A stretch of DNA of 64,000 nucleotides, taken from the NCBI RefSeq assembly GCF_001625325.1, contig NZ_JRQQ01000001.1, forward strand, positions 558,001-622,000, given 5' to 3'. Each line of letters starts with the position of its first letter. Within the stretch, counting starts at the first letter, position 1. Shown one piece after another: positions 37,312-45,351 of this stretch. The position numbers were made by a program, and so were the translations under genes. The stretch is from Croceicoccus estronivorus (GTDB lineage: Bacteria > Pseudomonadota > Alphaproteobacteria > Sphingomonadales > Sphingomonadaceae). The notes under the pieces were generated by a model, which saw nothing but the letters and a program-made list of their open reading frames with translations, did not search any database and had not been told where the DNA came from.

Positions 37312-39573
37312 TCAGCGTGAGATGCGCACCTCCTCGATATCCCCCGTAAAGGGGAAACGGCCCGTGTAGCCCTTGCCCACCGGCGATCCGCAATTCTGCC
37401 CCACACAGAAGGCCCCGAGATAGGATGGCATGAAGATGTGAGGGATCGGCGTTTCACCCACCTCCTCTCCGTTGACCAGCAAATGCCCGACCTGGGTCTT
37501 GTCATCCTTGCTCAGCACAAACGAAACCGTGACCGGGCCGGCCGGAAGCGGTTCGGCAGAGCGAATGGTATCGTAGTGCACGTCTGCCAGATTATTTTCG
37601 TAAACGAGGTAACCGTCTTTCAGATAGAGTGTGAAGCCGCCATCCCGTGCGCCATTCGATGCGATGACGCCATTGGCATCTGCCTCGGGAACAGTGATCT
37701 TCGCGTCGATCCGGTGCGGGCCGATCAACATCGGCATCCCGTAAAGCGACGGGATCGGCGCAGTGTCGCGTTTGTAGACGAATTCCTTGCGCCCACGCTC
37801 CAGCGAAGGCTGGATGTTCATCAATGTGGAATTGAGCGTCATCGTTGCCAGCGGCTCGGCATTGTTGCGCTTGGCTTCACTTTCGAACAGCGCCTGCATC
37901 GCTTTCAGTTTTTCAGGATAGCGCGTGGCGAGATCGGTGGCCTGCGAGAAATCCTTGTCGAGATTGTACAGTTCCCACTTGTCCTCACTGAACGGCTTGT
38001 TCTCTTCATGTAGCAGCCAGGGGATGTGATGCCGCGCACTGGCCATCCAGCCATTCGAATAAACGCCGCGATTGCCCTGCATTTCGAAGTACTGGGTCCT
38101 TGGTTTTTCAGCGACCGGACCTTTGAACGTAGCGGCGAAGCTGATGCCGTCCATGCTGATCTGCTTCACGCCATTGACCGTATCGGGCGCCTTGATCCCG
38201 ATGATGTCGTATAGCGTCGGCGCCACATCTATCACATGGGTCCAGGCGGAACGGACCTGGCCAGCCTTTGCAATATGTCCCGGCCAACTGATGACCATCG
38301 GGTTTCGCACACCGCCGAGGTGCGAGGCAATCTGCTTGGTCCACTGAAACGGCGCGTCGCTGGCCCATGCCCAGCCGGCCGAGAAGTGGTTGTCAGCCTG
38401 ATCGCTGCCAAGCTCGTCCATCCGCGCAGACTGGGTGGAAAGATCGTGCGCGGATTCGGTAATCATATCGAACAGATTGCGGTCCGAACCGTTCATGCCG
38501 CCTTCGGCGGAAGCGCCGTTGTCACCCATGATGTAGATGACCATGGTGTTTTCGCCGCCTGGGCCCGCGCGTGCCGCATCCACCATCCGTCCGATTTCAT
38601 AATCGGTCTGCTCCAGAAAACCGGCATAGACTTCCATTTGCCGCGCATAGAGTTTCCTGGCCTCTTCGCTGAGGCTGTTCCAGGCAGGCAGTTCGGCGGG
38701 TCGTTCCGTCAGCTTGGCATCCTTGGGGATCACTCCCATTCTCTTCTGCCGCTCGAACGTCATTTTGCGCATCGCATCCCAGCCGTCATCGAAACGGCCA
38801 CGATATTTGGCGATCCATTCCGGCCCGACCTGATGCGGTGCATGGGTCGCGCCGGGGGCATAATAGAGGAAATAGGGCTTGCCCGGGGCAAGCGACTGGT
38901 GCGTGTGCAACCAGCCAATCGCATCGTTTGCCATGCCTACGTTGAAGTTATAGCCCGTCTCCGGAGCGGTCATGGCAACCGTGTTGCGATAAAGGATTGG
39001 CTGCCATTGATCGGCTTCACCCCCCATGAACCCGTAGAAATACTCAAAGCCGAGACCCGTCGGCCAGCGATCGAATGGCCCGACCGGGCTTGCTTCCCAA
39101 TTGGGAGTATTGTGCCATTTCCCGAATGCGGCGGTGCTGTACCCATTATCTTTGAGCACTTGTGCAATCGACGCTGCCGATTTCGGCCAGATTCCAGTGT
39201 AGCCTGCATGCGGCTTTTCCTGGCCGGAAACATAGCCGAAGCCCACCCGGTGCTGGTTACGCCCCGTAAGCAATGCCGCGCGGGTGGGCGAACAGACGGC
39301 GGTCGTATGGAACCGGTTGTAACGGAGCCCTTCCTCCGCCAGCTTGTCGAATGCCGGAGTGGCGATCGGGCCGCCAAATGCGCCCGCCGCGCCAAATCCC
39401 ACATCGTCGAGCAGGATAAGAATGACATTGGGTGCGTTTTTCGGAGCCGTCGGCTGCTGCCATTCGGAAGCCGGGTCATGTGCAGCATCCTGCGCCGCGA
39501 GAGGGTGCCCGGCGACCAGACCAAGAGCAAAACCCAAACTACTTACTACCGCGCGCGCACGTTTCCTGCCCAT
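37312..39573 (-). CDS. Type I (formylglycine-dependent) arylsulfatase, exported
   Basis: A 753-residue sulfatase. The signal peptide runs MGRKRARAVVSSLGFALGLV to about residue 28 (HPLAAQ). LLDDVGFG binds the metal, and Cys94 in CSPTRAALLTGRN is the residue modified to formylglycine. YFLYYAPGATHAPHQV carries downstream active-site residues. A C-terminal beta-domain follows. It resembles the sulfatase at 8414 throughout but is not identical, so these are paralogues with probably different sulfate esters. I chose ATG 39571-39573, with GGAAGG upstream, because the longer frame to 39630 would start inside a palindrome. It is divergent from a TetR gene, the probable regulator. Confidence 0.93.
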   Translation of the reverse strand: MGRKRARAVVSSLGFALGLVAGHPLAAQDAAHDPASEWQQPTAPKNAPNVILILLDDVGFGAAGAFGGPIATPAFDKLAEEGLRYNRFHTTAVCSPTRAALLTGRNQHRVGFGYVSGQEKPHAGYTGIWPKSAASIAQVLKDNGYSTAAFGKWHNTPNWEASPVGPFDRWPTGLGFEYFYGFMGGEADQWQPILYRNTVAMTAPETGYNFNVGMANDAIGWLHTHQSLAPGKPYFLYYAPGATHAPHQVGPEWIAKYRGRFDDGWDAMRKMTFERQKRMGVIPKDAKLTERPAELPAWNSLSEEARKLYARQMEVYAGFLEQTDYEIGRMVDAARAGPGGENTMVIYIMGDNGASAEGGMNGSDRNLFDMITESAHDLSTQSARMDELGSDQADNHFSAGWAWASDAPFQWTKQIASHLGGVRNPMVISWPGHIAKAGQVRSAWTHVIDVAPTLYDIIGIKAPDTVNGVKQISMDGISFAATFKGPVAEKPRTQYFEMQGNRGVYSNGWMASARHHIPWLLHEENKPFSEDKWELYNLDKDFSQATDLATRYPEKLKAMQALFESEAKRNNAEPLATMTLNSTLMNIQPSLERGRKEFVYKRDTAPIPSLYGMPMLIGPHRIDAKITVPEADANGVIASNGARDGGFTLYLKDGYLVYENNLADVHYDTIRSAEPLPAGPVTVSFVLSKDDKTQVGHLLVNGEEVGETPIPHIFMPSYLGAFCVGQNCGSPVGKGYTGRFPFTGDIEEVRISR

Positions 39574-39602
39574 AAGACACCTTCCAAGATCGACCTCACC
39601 CA

Positions 39603-39632
39603 ACATGTTTAAGTGTATACACTTAAACATGT
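39603..39632. promoter_or_regulatory. Perfect 30-bp palindrome, candidate TetR operator
   Basis: Half-site ACATGTTTAAGTGTA followed directly by its exact reverse complement. It is AT-rich, unlike the surrounding DNA, and lies 30 bp before the sulfatase start (39573) and 70 bp before the TetR start (39702). It is very likely the operator through which the TetR protein controls both genes. Confidence 0.8.
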
Positions 39633-39701
39633 CTGACCACTAATGCGCTATAGACCCGTTCACAAGACCCAAAATCGAAGGCAGAAGCCCGGGAAAACCA
39701 G

Positions 39702-40409
39702 ATGATACGATATGAACGCTTCACCATTCCCGACATCACCGGGCAGAACGGCACGCGCGAACGCCTGATGATGGCGGGCGAAAACCTGATGGGGCGCCGT
39801 GGCTTCAGCAATGTCTCTCTCGAAGAGATTGCCAGCCATGCGAAGCAACGGAACAAGTACGCCGTGCAATACCATTTCAACAACCGGGATGGGCTTGCCC
39901 AGGCAATCCTGAACGTGCGCATGCAACAGGTCGAGCTCCGCCGAAAAGTGCTGCTCCGCGATGTCGACCCGGCAGATATCCATTCGATCCTGACGGCGTT
40001 TCTGTATCCGCTTGCCGAGCAAACCGACGGCGACGGCAACTGCAGCTTTGCGCGTTTCCTGCTTCAGTTCATTGTCCGGGACGATCCAATCGATGAGATC
40101 GTCCATCCCGTGTTAGCCTCGCAAACGGACAGCCCCACGCTCCAACTGTTTGAAATGAGCCGCCGGGCAATTGGCATCAGCGACAGGGAATTGTTCAAGC
40201 GGACGAAGCTGTTTCTGCCCGTGTCCCTACGCTTCCTTGCCGTGCAAACGCACGAGGACACACAACCGGTTATCCCGGCGGGCTTTCCGCAAGTCGTCAG
40301 AATGATCGCAGCCGCATTGGCTGTCCAGTGTCCGGACGAGCTGGAGGAGGGCCACCGGGAAACTCAAGACTGGATACCCTTCGTCAAAACCCCTGCGGCA
40401 GATATGTGA
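39702..40409 (+). CDS. TetR/AcrR family regulator
   Basis: A 235-residue regulator. The DNA-binding region reads TRERLMMAGENLMGRRGFSNVSLEEIASHAKQRNKYAVQYHFNNRDGLAQAIL, which is TetR-like with an atypical recognition helix (KQRNKYAVQYHFNN). The C-terminal 170 residues are variable. It is divergent from the sulfatase gene across a perfect palindrome and so is the probable repressor of that gene and of itself. It converges on the TetR gene at 40462. The ligand may be the sulfatase substrate or product, by inference. Confidence 0.85.
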   Translation: MIRYERFTIPDITGQNGTRERLMMAGENLMGRRGFSNVSLEEIASHAKQRNKYAVQYHFNNRDGLAQAILNVRMQQVELRRKVLLRDVDPADIHSILTAFLYPLAEQTDGDGNCSFARFLLQFIVRDDPIDEIVHPVLASQTDSPTLQLFEMSRRAIGISDRELFKRTKLFLPVSLRFLAVQTHEDTQPVIPAGFPQVVRMIAAALAVQCPDELEEGHRETQDWIPFVKTPAADM

Positions 40410-40426
40410 ACTGAACCGCCGTGTCA

Positions 40427-40454
40427 TGCCATCGCGTCGAAAGACCAGCGATGG
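40427..40454. terminator. Hairpin between convergent TetR genes
   Basis: Perfect 8-bp stem GCCATCGC/GCGATGGC with a 12-nt loop, placed between the two convergent TetR gene ends (40409 and 40462). Probable shared terminator. Confidence 0.5.
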
Positions 40455-40461
40455 CGCACGA

Positions 40462-41100
40462 TCATGGCTGAACTTCGGCTGCGACCTTGGGAACGTCAGG
40501 CAGATCATACTTCAGGTAGGCTGTCGACAGGCGAACCATGGAATCAATGAACTCCTCGTCCGTCATCCCGGCAGGATTTTCCATAATATAACGCCGCATG
40601 TTCGCCAGAATGCCGATTTCGAGAACAATCAGTGCCTTCTCGAGATCCATGGGCACCATCTCGTCCTGATGTTGTTCGAGCAGGACCCTGTTCGTCTGGT
40701 GCGTGAATTTCTCGACCGAGAGGTTCTGCGTCAGCTCGATCAGTTCCGGAGAACGCTTGGGGAGCGAATAGAACAGCTCCTTCTTTTCCCGCAGGTTATC
40801 GAGCAGATAGGAAAACGCGTTGCGGCTCGCGATTTCGAGGGGAAGCTCCATTGCCTCCCGCAAGACCACTCTCATCCCGTTTGCGACCCGTGAAACCGTC
40901 TGTTCGATCAACGCCGATATGATCGAATTCTTGTTCGGAAAATACTGATAGAGCGAGCCGATGCTCACTCCTGCCTTTTCGGCAATGTAGTTGGTCGTCG
41001 CCTTTTCATATCCCTCTTCCAGGACGATGATCTCCGCGGCTTCCAGTATGGCATCCGACGTAAATTTGGCGCGATCTTGAATTGGTTTCTTGCGGCGCAA
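40462..41100 (-). CDS. TetR/AcrR family regulator
   Basis: A 212-residue regulator with the helix-turn-helix AILEAAEIIVLEEGYEKATTNYIAEKAGVSIGSLYQYFPNKNSIISALI, a textbook TetR/AcrR domain. I set the start at TTG 41098-41100, seven bases after GAGAGGG; an upstream in-frame TTG at 41160 has no such site. It lies downstream of the steroid-type operon on the same strand, about 160 bp after the extradiol dioxygenase stop, so it may be read through from that operon or have its own promoter. It is the closest candidate for a KstR-like regulator of the degradation genes, but sequence alone does not show which TetR subfamily it belongs to. Confidence 0.85.
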   Translation of the reverse strand: MRRKKPIQDRAKFTSDAILEAAEIIVLEEGYEKATTNYIAEKAGVSIGSLYQYFPNKNSIISALIEQTVSRVANGMRVVLREAMELPLEIASRNAFSYLLDNLREKKELFYSLPKRSPELIELTQNLSVEKFTHQTNRVLLEQHQDEMVPMDLEKALIVLEIGILANMRRYIMENPAGMTDEEFIDSMVRLSTAYLKYDLPDVPKVAAEVQP

Positions 41101-41259
41101 CGATGGGCCCTCTCGATTATGCCTTTGATTTCCAGCAGCGCTGCAATCTAACCTCTGCAAATCCGCATGACAAAGGAGCTTTTGGCATCACTCTGACGTG
41201 CCGGAACACGTCCAGCGACGACTATCCCGGATCGGCGCCTTTGCATCGCATGTCATATC

Positions 41260-42153
41260 TCACTCCGCGCCAAGCTGATATGCATGGCCCCAATGGTCCG
41301 GCACCGTGCTGACAGTCGGTTCGAAACGAGTCCAGTCGAGTTGCAGACCTTCACAACCGATCTCGAGCGGCACGTTGGCGGGCCCGTGGACATAGAACGA
41401 AACCATGTTGTCGTTACAGTGCCGCCCCAACGAAGCCATCAGGCTGATATTGCGAGCCTCGACCCGATCAAGGCACCGCCCGACTTCGTCAAGATTTTCC
41501 ATCTCGAGCATCAGATGCACGACCCCGGTCGGGGAAGGCAGGTTGAACAGCGCCAGGCTGTGATGCCGGGGATTGTCCGCATGAAGGAACCGGACCCGCA
41601 TATCCGGCATGCCTGCCTGCGGCGACGCGATGGTCAGATCGTCGCTGTCTCCCAGCCCTAGCGTGGTCGTATAGAACCTGTAGGCCTCTTCAAACGCACC
41701 GGCGGCGGAAACGACGATATGCCCCAGGCCCATCGCACCGGTCACGAAACCGGATGTACCGATAGGCGACACGAACGGTTCGCCACAACCCGTTCGGCCA
41801 TAATAGAATTCGAGAGGGTTTCCGGCAGGGTCGGTAGTGGCGAAAAATTCCGTGACGCAGCGCTTTTCGGCTTCTTCAGCCGTGCCGGATCGCACTGCGA
41901 GACCCTGCCCTGCAAGATGATCGCGCATCGCCGCAAGGTCGGCATGCGAAGCCATTTCCCAACCGATTGCTTGCAACCGGTCAGCTTCGCCGGTTTCGAC
42001 CAGAATCCGGAACGGATGCTCGTCGATCTTCAAAGCCACGGCACCATCGGGCGCAGGCGCCTCCATCGTCCCGATTACCTCAAGCCCGAAACTGCGCCAG
42101 GCATCAGGTGCGGGTGAACTGAGGATAACGTAACCGAGATTAGAAATTTTCAT
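41260..42153 (-). CDS. hsaC: Type I extradiol dioxygenase, HsaC/BphC-like
   Basis: A 297-residue, two-domain VOC-fold ring-cleavage dioxygenase. The active C-terminal domain has the Fe(II) ligands His145 (GLGH), His213 (VVHLM) and Glu264 (PLEIG). The catalytic His pair of RHHSLALF and the VSFYVHGP motif are also present. From memory, HsaC of Mycobacterium uses His145, His215 and Glu266, nearly the same positions. It would cleave a catechol such as 3,4-DHSA (steroid ring A after aromatisation) next to the hydroxyls. It is the last gene of the kstD-kshA-hsaA-hsaD-hsaC run, after hsaD by 48 bp. Substrate is inferred from neighbours; biphenyl-type catechols are the alternative. Confidence 0.85.
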   Translation of the reverse strand: MKISNLGYVILSSPAPDAWRSFGLEVIGTMEAPAPDGAVALKIDEHPFRILVETGEADRLQAIGWEMASHADLAAMRDHLAGQGLAVRSGTAEEAEKRCVTEFFATTDPAGNPLEFYYGRTGCGEPFVSPIGTSGFVTGAMGLGHIVVSAAGAFEEAYRFYTTTLGLGDSDDLTIASPQAGMPDMRVRFLHADNPRHHSLALFNLPSPTGVVHLMLEMENLDEVGRCLDRVEARNISLMASLGRHCNDNMVSFYVHGPANVPLEIGCEGLQLDWTRFEPTVSTVPDHWGHAYQLGAE

Positions 42154-42201
42154 TGCGGAATAGTCTCTCTTGTCCGGAACACATCGGCTGCGAGTACCAG
42201 T

Positions 42202-43032
42202 TCAATTGCTGTCGAGACGGTCGAGGAAATACTGCACCTGAGCATTGAACATGCCGGCACGCTCCACCATCACCCAGTGGCCGCAATTGGACACGATAGT
42301 GAATGCGCAATCCGGGCTGCTTGCCAGAAACTTGGAGAAGCCGGTAACTGGCGTGAACTGATCGTCCTGGCCCCAGAAGCCGAGAATGGGGCAACGCAGG
42401 TTGGGAAGCTCCTGCTCCATATTCGACACCTGCAATCGGGCGAGAACATCCACCGGTTGCAACTGGAGAACTTCCAACCGTTCAGAAACCAGTTGATCGT
42501 CGACGATGGCAGGGTCCTTTACCAGCATCTGCAACAGGTTGCGCAGGCCATCGAAATCGAGCGAGCCCCCCACGAAACCGGCGATCATGCTCTTGATGCC
42601 CGGCATGTTGTAATACACCGCATCGGCTTCGATCCCGCCCGGCGCCATCAGCACCAGACCATCAACCATGTCCGGGTGATCGAGCGCCAGCCTGATGCTC
42701 ACGGCCCCGCCGAGCGAATTTCCGACCAGCACACAGTGCGTCACGCCAAGGGCATCCAGCGCGCCCTTGATCGTCTCCGCGAACAATTCCGTGGTATAGT
42801 CGATACCGGTCGGTTTGCTCGAGTAACCAAACCCGATCATATCGAATACGATCGCCCGCCTGCCGGCTTCGACAACCGTGTCGATATTCGACCTGAAGTT
42901 GCTGAAGCCGCTCGCGCCCGGCCCACTCCCATGCAGGAATACGACCGCAGGCCCTTCCCCATAGCTCAGGTAATGGATCCGGTGCTCACCAACCGCGACT
43001 TCATGGCCGCGCGGAAGAAGGTCTTTGCTCAC
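42202..43032 (-). CDS. hsaD: Meta-cleavage product hydrolase, HsaD/BphD-like
   Basis: A 276-residue alpha/beta hydrolase that splits C-C bonds in meta-cleavage products. The oxyanion-region motif HGSGPGASG, the nucleophile Ser106 in GNSLGG, an acidic pair at 223-224 (GQDDQFTP) and the catalytic His252 in NCGHWVMVE are all present, with family length. In the steroid route it would split 4,9-DSHA into a ring C/D acid and 2-hydroxyhexa-2,4-dienoate. It starts 9 bp after the HsaA-type gene and is followed by the extradiol dioxygenase gene, the expected partner. The steroid substrate rests on context. Confidence 0.85.
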   Translation of the reverse strand: MSKDLLPRGHEVAVGEHRIHYLSYGEGPAVVFLHGSGPGASGFSNFRSNIDTVVEAGRRAIVFDMIGFGYSSKPTGIDYTTELFAETIKGALDALGVTHCVLVGNSLGGAVSIRLALDHPDMVDGLVLMAPGGIEADAVYYNMPGIKSMIAGFVGGSLDFDGLRNLLQMLVKDPAIVDDQLVSERLEVLQLQPVDVLARLQVSNMEQELPNLRCPILGFWGQDDQFTPVTGFSKFLASSPDCAFTIVSNCGHWVMVERAGMFNAQVQYFLDRLDSN

Positions 43033-43041
43033 GATAGTCCC

Positions 43042-44211
43042 TCAAAGAAAGAAATCGGCATTGTCGGCACCCAGCAGCATGTTTCCGTAATTACGGGCCA
43101 GCGGGACCGGGTTGTTGGCGACGTGAGCACGAGCAATGTGGATGTCGTGCCAGATGTTCTGAATCTCGGAGCCCAGAAACACGCTGCGTCCGCCGCCGAC
43201 TTCGAACAGAATATCCACCGCTTGCATCATCTGCACCACGATCGCCCCGGTTTCGTAGCGGTAACGGGCGCGATCGATCAGCGGTATCTCCTGACCGCTT
43301 TCGAGCAGACCCATCATCGAGTCGAAATTCGCAATGAGGTTGGCCTCCGCCCTGTCGATCAGGGAACTGGCTTCCGCAACGCGGCGGAGAATGTCCGGAT
43401 CCCCTTTCAGCTTGGTCGGGTCCGTGCTGCTCCCGCCTGCCTTGGCAATGAACAGCCTGAGCGCATGACGAGCGGCGCCGATGGCCGGGGCGGCAACGGT
43501 CGCGGCAAAGATTTGCGCCCAGGGCAGACCGTAAACGGCATCCGGCTGATCGCGCAGTCTTTCATAGCCGTCCATCTGTGAATGGATGTGATCGTCCGGC
43601 ACGAATATCGGCTCTTCGATCACGATATCGTTGGAACCCGTCCCCTGAAGCCCCATCACATGCCATGTGTCTTCGATCACATAGGCGCTGCGCGGCACGA
43701 GCATGGTCTGAAGCAGCGGCCGTCCTTCGACAATCGTCCCCAACAGGGCCCACTGACAGTGGTCGCTCCCGGAACTCCAGCCCCAGCGCCCGTGCAGCAT
43801 GACACCGCCCTCTACCGGCTTGGTTCTGGCCCCCACGGGATTGTAGGAACTGCTGACACGTTCATCGAGATCGGTGCCATAGACTTCGTCCTGCACCTGG
43901 CTGTCCAGCAGGGATATCTGGAAGGCGTGCACCGAAATAACGCCGGTGATCCACGCCGTGCTCATATCCCGTTCCGCCACTTTGATGAGCGTCCGCAGCC
44001 ACTCCTGTGGCGTGGCGCCGATCCCGCCGAGACGTTTGGGAATGAAAGCCCGGAAAACGCCGCTTTCACGCAAAGCTTCCACGGACCCGGTGGGGACTTT
44101 CCGTTCCTTCCGCGCCACGGGGCCGTTCTTCTCAATGAGATCGAGGCAGGGTTCGATGTCGATCACGCTCATTGCCGGTGCATTTCCGGCTGCTGCAAAA
44201 CTCGTAGCCAT
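43042..44211 (-). CDS. hsaA: Flavin-dependent monooxygenase, HsaA-like (acyl-CoA dehydrogenase fold)
   Basis: A 389-residue two-component monooxygenase of the acyl-CoA-dehydrogenase-fold group D. Residues YNPVGARTKPVEGGVMLHGRWGWSSGSDHCQWALLG form the flavin-binding middle domain, and WHVMGLQGTGSNDIVIEEPIFVP matches HsaA and 4-hydroxyphenylacetate-type hydroxylases. The acyl-CoA dehydrogenase catalytic Glu motif is absent, as expected. It would hydroxylate the phenolic ring A of 3-HSA to a catechol using reduced flavin from HsaB, which is not in the window. I start it at ATG 44209-44211; the open frame runs on into the Rieske gene. It lies 22 bp after kshA and 9 bp before hsaD. Confidence 0.85.
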   Translation of the reverse strand: MATSFAAAGNAPAMSVIDIEPCLDLIEKNGPVARKERKVPTGSVEALRESGVFRAFIPKRLGGIGATPQEWLRTLIKVAERDMSTAWITGVISVHAFQISLLDSQVQDEVYGTDLDERVSSSYNPVGARTKPVEGGVMLHGRWGWSSGSDHCQWALLGTIVEGRPLLQTMLVPRSAYVIEDTWHVMGLQGTGSNDIVIEEPIFVPDDHIHSQMDGYERLRDQPDAVYGLPWAQIFAATVAAPAIGAARHALRLFIAKAGGSSTDPTKLKGDPDILRRVAEASSLIDRAEANLIANFDSMMGLLESGQEIPLIDRARYRYETGAIVVQMMQAVDILFEVGGGRSVFLGSEIQNIWHDIHIARAHVANNPVPLARNYGNMLLGADNADFFL

Positions 44212-44233
44212 ATTCTCTCTCGATTTTCCCGGT

Positions 44234-45322
44234 TCAGTGGCCGTTCGCCATTTCCAGATCGCGTGTGATGTCGTCGGCCGGTTTCTTGTGCGTCGGAACA
44301 TGCCGTCCCTTGGCAATGCCCTGAAATTCCGCCGCACGATTCCGCGGGTTGTAAAATTGCCGATACCAGGTCCGGCCAAGCTGGAAGTTACGCTCGGTCG
44401 GCAGACCCATGATCCCGATCGCGGGCTGCTTCCTCGACCAGATCTCGAAATCCTGGCTGAACGCGTCGAGCACTTCGCCCTGCATAGCCTTGGCTGCGGC
44501 GATTTCGTCAGGCCCCGGATTGTCGTTCGGCACACGCAGCAAGTTATTGTGCCACACCTTGATCACCCCGTCGTCGACCGGAGTGTGAAAGATGAATTCG
44601 ATACCGTAAATGTCGCCGATCGACTGCCGGGACAGCAGCAGACCCGGCCCGGTGTACCAGGTAAGAGTCTTCAGATAGGCATCGTATTCCCGGCGGAATC
44701 CGCCCTGCCGCTGTTGATAGACGTGCCCGTTGAACTCGTTCTCGAAATACTCGCACGGGACGCCGTGCGTCGGGCCGAGGTGGTTGGAATCGGCCATGTT
44801 GTCGAGAACTTCCTGCGGGTGGATCGCCAGCGTTCCCAGATGGTCGTAGGCCCCGTTGATCCAGTTCGGCATATCCCATTCGGGCAACTGCGGCGGCTCG
44901 TAGTCCGGCTCCCCTCCTTCGGGGTCGTGCCACATCATCACTGCCCCCATCACCTCGCGCACCAGGTGCGTGCCCAATGTCGCCGCCTTGGGGCATGGTC
45001 CGTCGAACCCGGGAATGTCATCCACCCGCCCCTCGCTGTTGTAACGCCAGCCGTGGTAGGGGCAGCGAATGGCATCGCCTTCGATCTGCTCGTGATGAGC
45101 GGCGATGGAAGCCGTCTTCGAACCCGCGAGATGAGCGCCCATGTGCCGACAGAATGCGTCGAGACAGATCAGCTTCCCGCTCTCTCCGCGAAAGAGCGCG
45201 AAATCCTTGCCGAAGAAGCGCAACGGCACAGGCCCCGAGTCCAGTTCGGTGGCTTCCGCCACCATGAACCAGCCCCGCGGAAATTCGAATTCGCCCAGTT
45301 TATAGTCTTCTGTCTTGGCCAC
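44234..45322 (-). CDS. kshA: Rieske oxygenase subunit, 3-ketosteroid 9-alpha-hydroxylase (KshA)-like
   Basis: A 362-residue Rieske oxygenase. The cluster ligands are Cys58-x-His60 (CRHMGAHL) and Cys87-x2-His90 (CPYHGW). An insertion (GSKTASIAAHHEQIEG) lies between them. The catalytic iron motif is Asn175-x2-Asp178-x2-His181-x4-His186 (NMADSNHLGPTH). GWFMVAEATEL and the RFFGKDFALFRGESGKLICLDAFCRHMG region follow KshA. It would insert oxygen at C9 of 1,4-androstadiene-3-one steroids, which triggers ring-B opening and ring-A aromatisation. The start is GTG 45320-45322 by alignment with the family; its Shine-Dalgarno is weak. It follows kstD by 29 bp. The reductase KshB is missing here. Confidence 0.83.
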   Translation of the reverse strand: MAKTEDYKLGEFEFPRGWFMVAEATELDSGPVPLRFFGKDFALFRGESGKLICLDAFCRHMGAHLAGSKTASIAAHHEQIEGDAIRCPYHGWRYNSEGRVDDIPGFDGPCPKAATLGTHLVREVMGAVMMWHDPEGGEPDYEPPQLPEWDMPNWINGAYDHLGTLAIHPQEVLDNMADSNHLGPTHGVPCEYFENEFNGHVYQQRQGGFRREYDAYLKTLTWYTGPGLLLSRQSIGDIYGIEFIFHTPVDDGVIKVWHNNLLRVPNDNPGPDEIAAAKAMQGEVLDAFSQDFEIWSRKQPAIGIMGLPTERNFQLGRTWYRQFYNPRNRAAEFQGIAKGRHVPTHKKPADDITRDLEMANGH

Positions 45323-45351
45323 GTTTCCAGTTCCCGATAGTGTTTCACTAA

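Noticed and set aside
38236-39612. 458-codon plus-strand frame inside the second sulfatase
   Set aside because: Antisense shadow of a well-supported sulfatase; the same kind of composition as the frame in the first sulfatase arises because the two genes are homologous.
39574-39630. Longer start for the second sulfatase
   Set aside because: It would begin inside the 30-bp palindrome and push the signal peptide 19 residues inward; the ATG at 39573 has GGAAGG upstream.
42277-43581. 434-codon plus-strand frame across hsaD and hsaA
   Set aside because: It spans two convincing minus-strand genes and their junction, which a real gene is unlikely to do; no domain seen.
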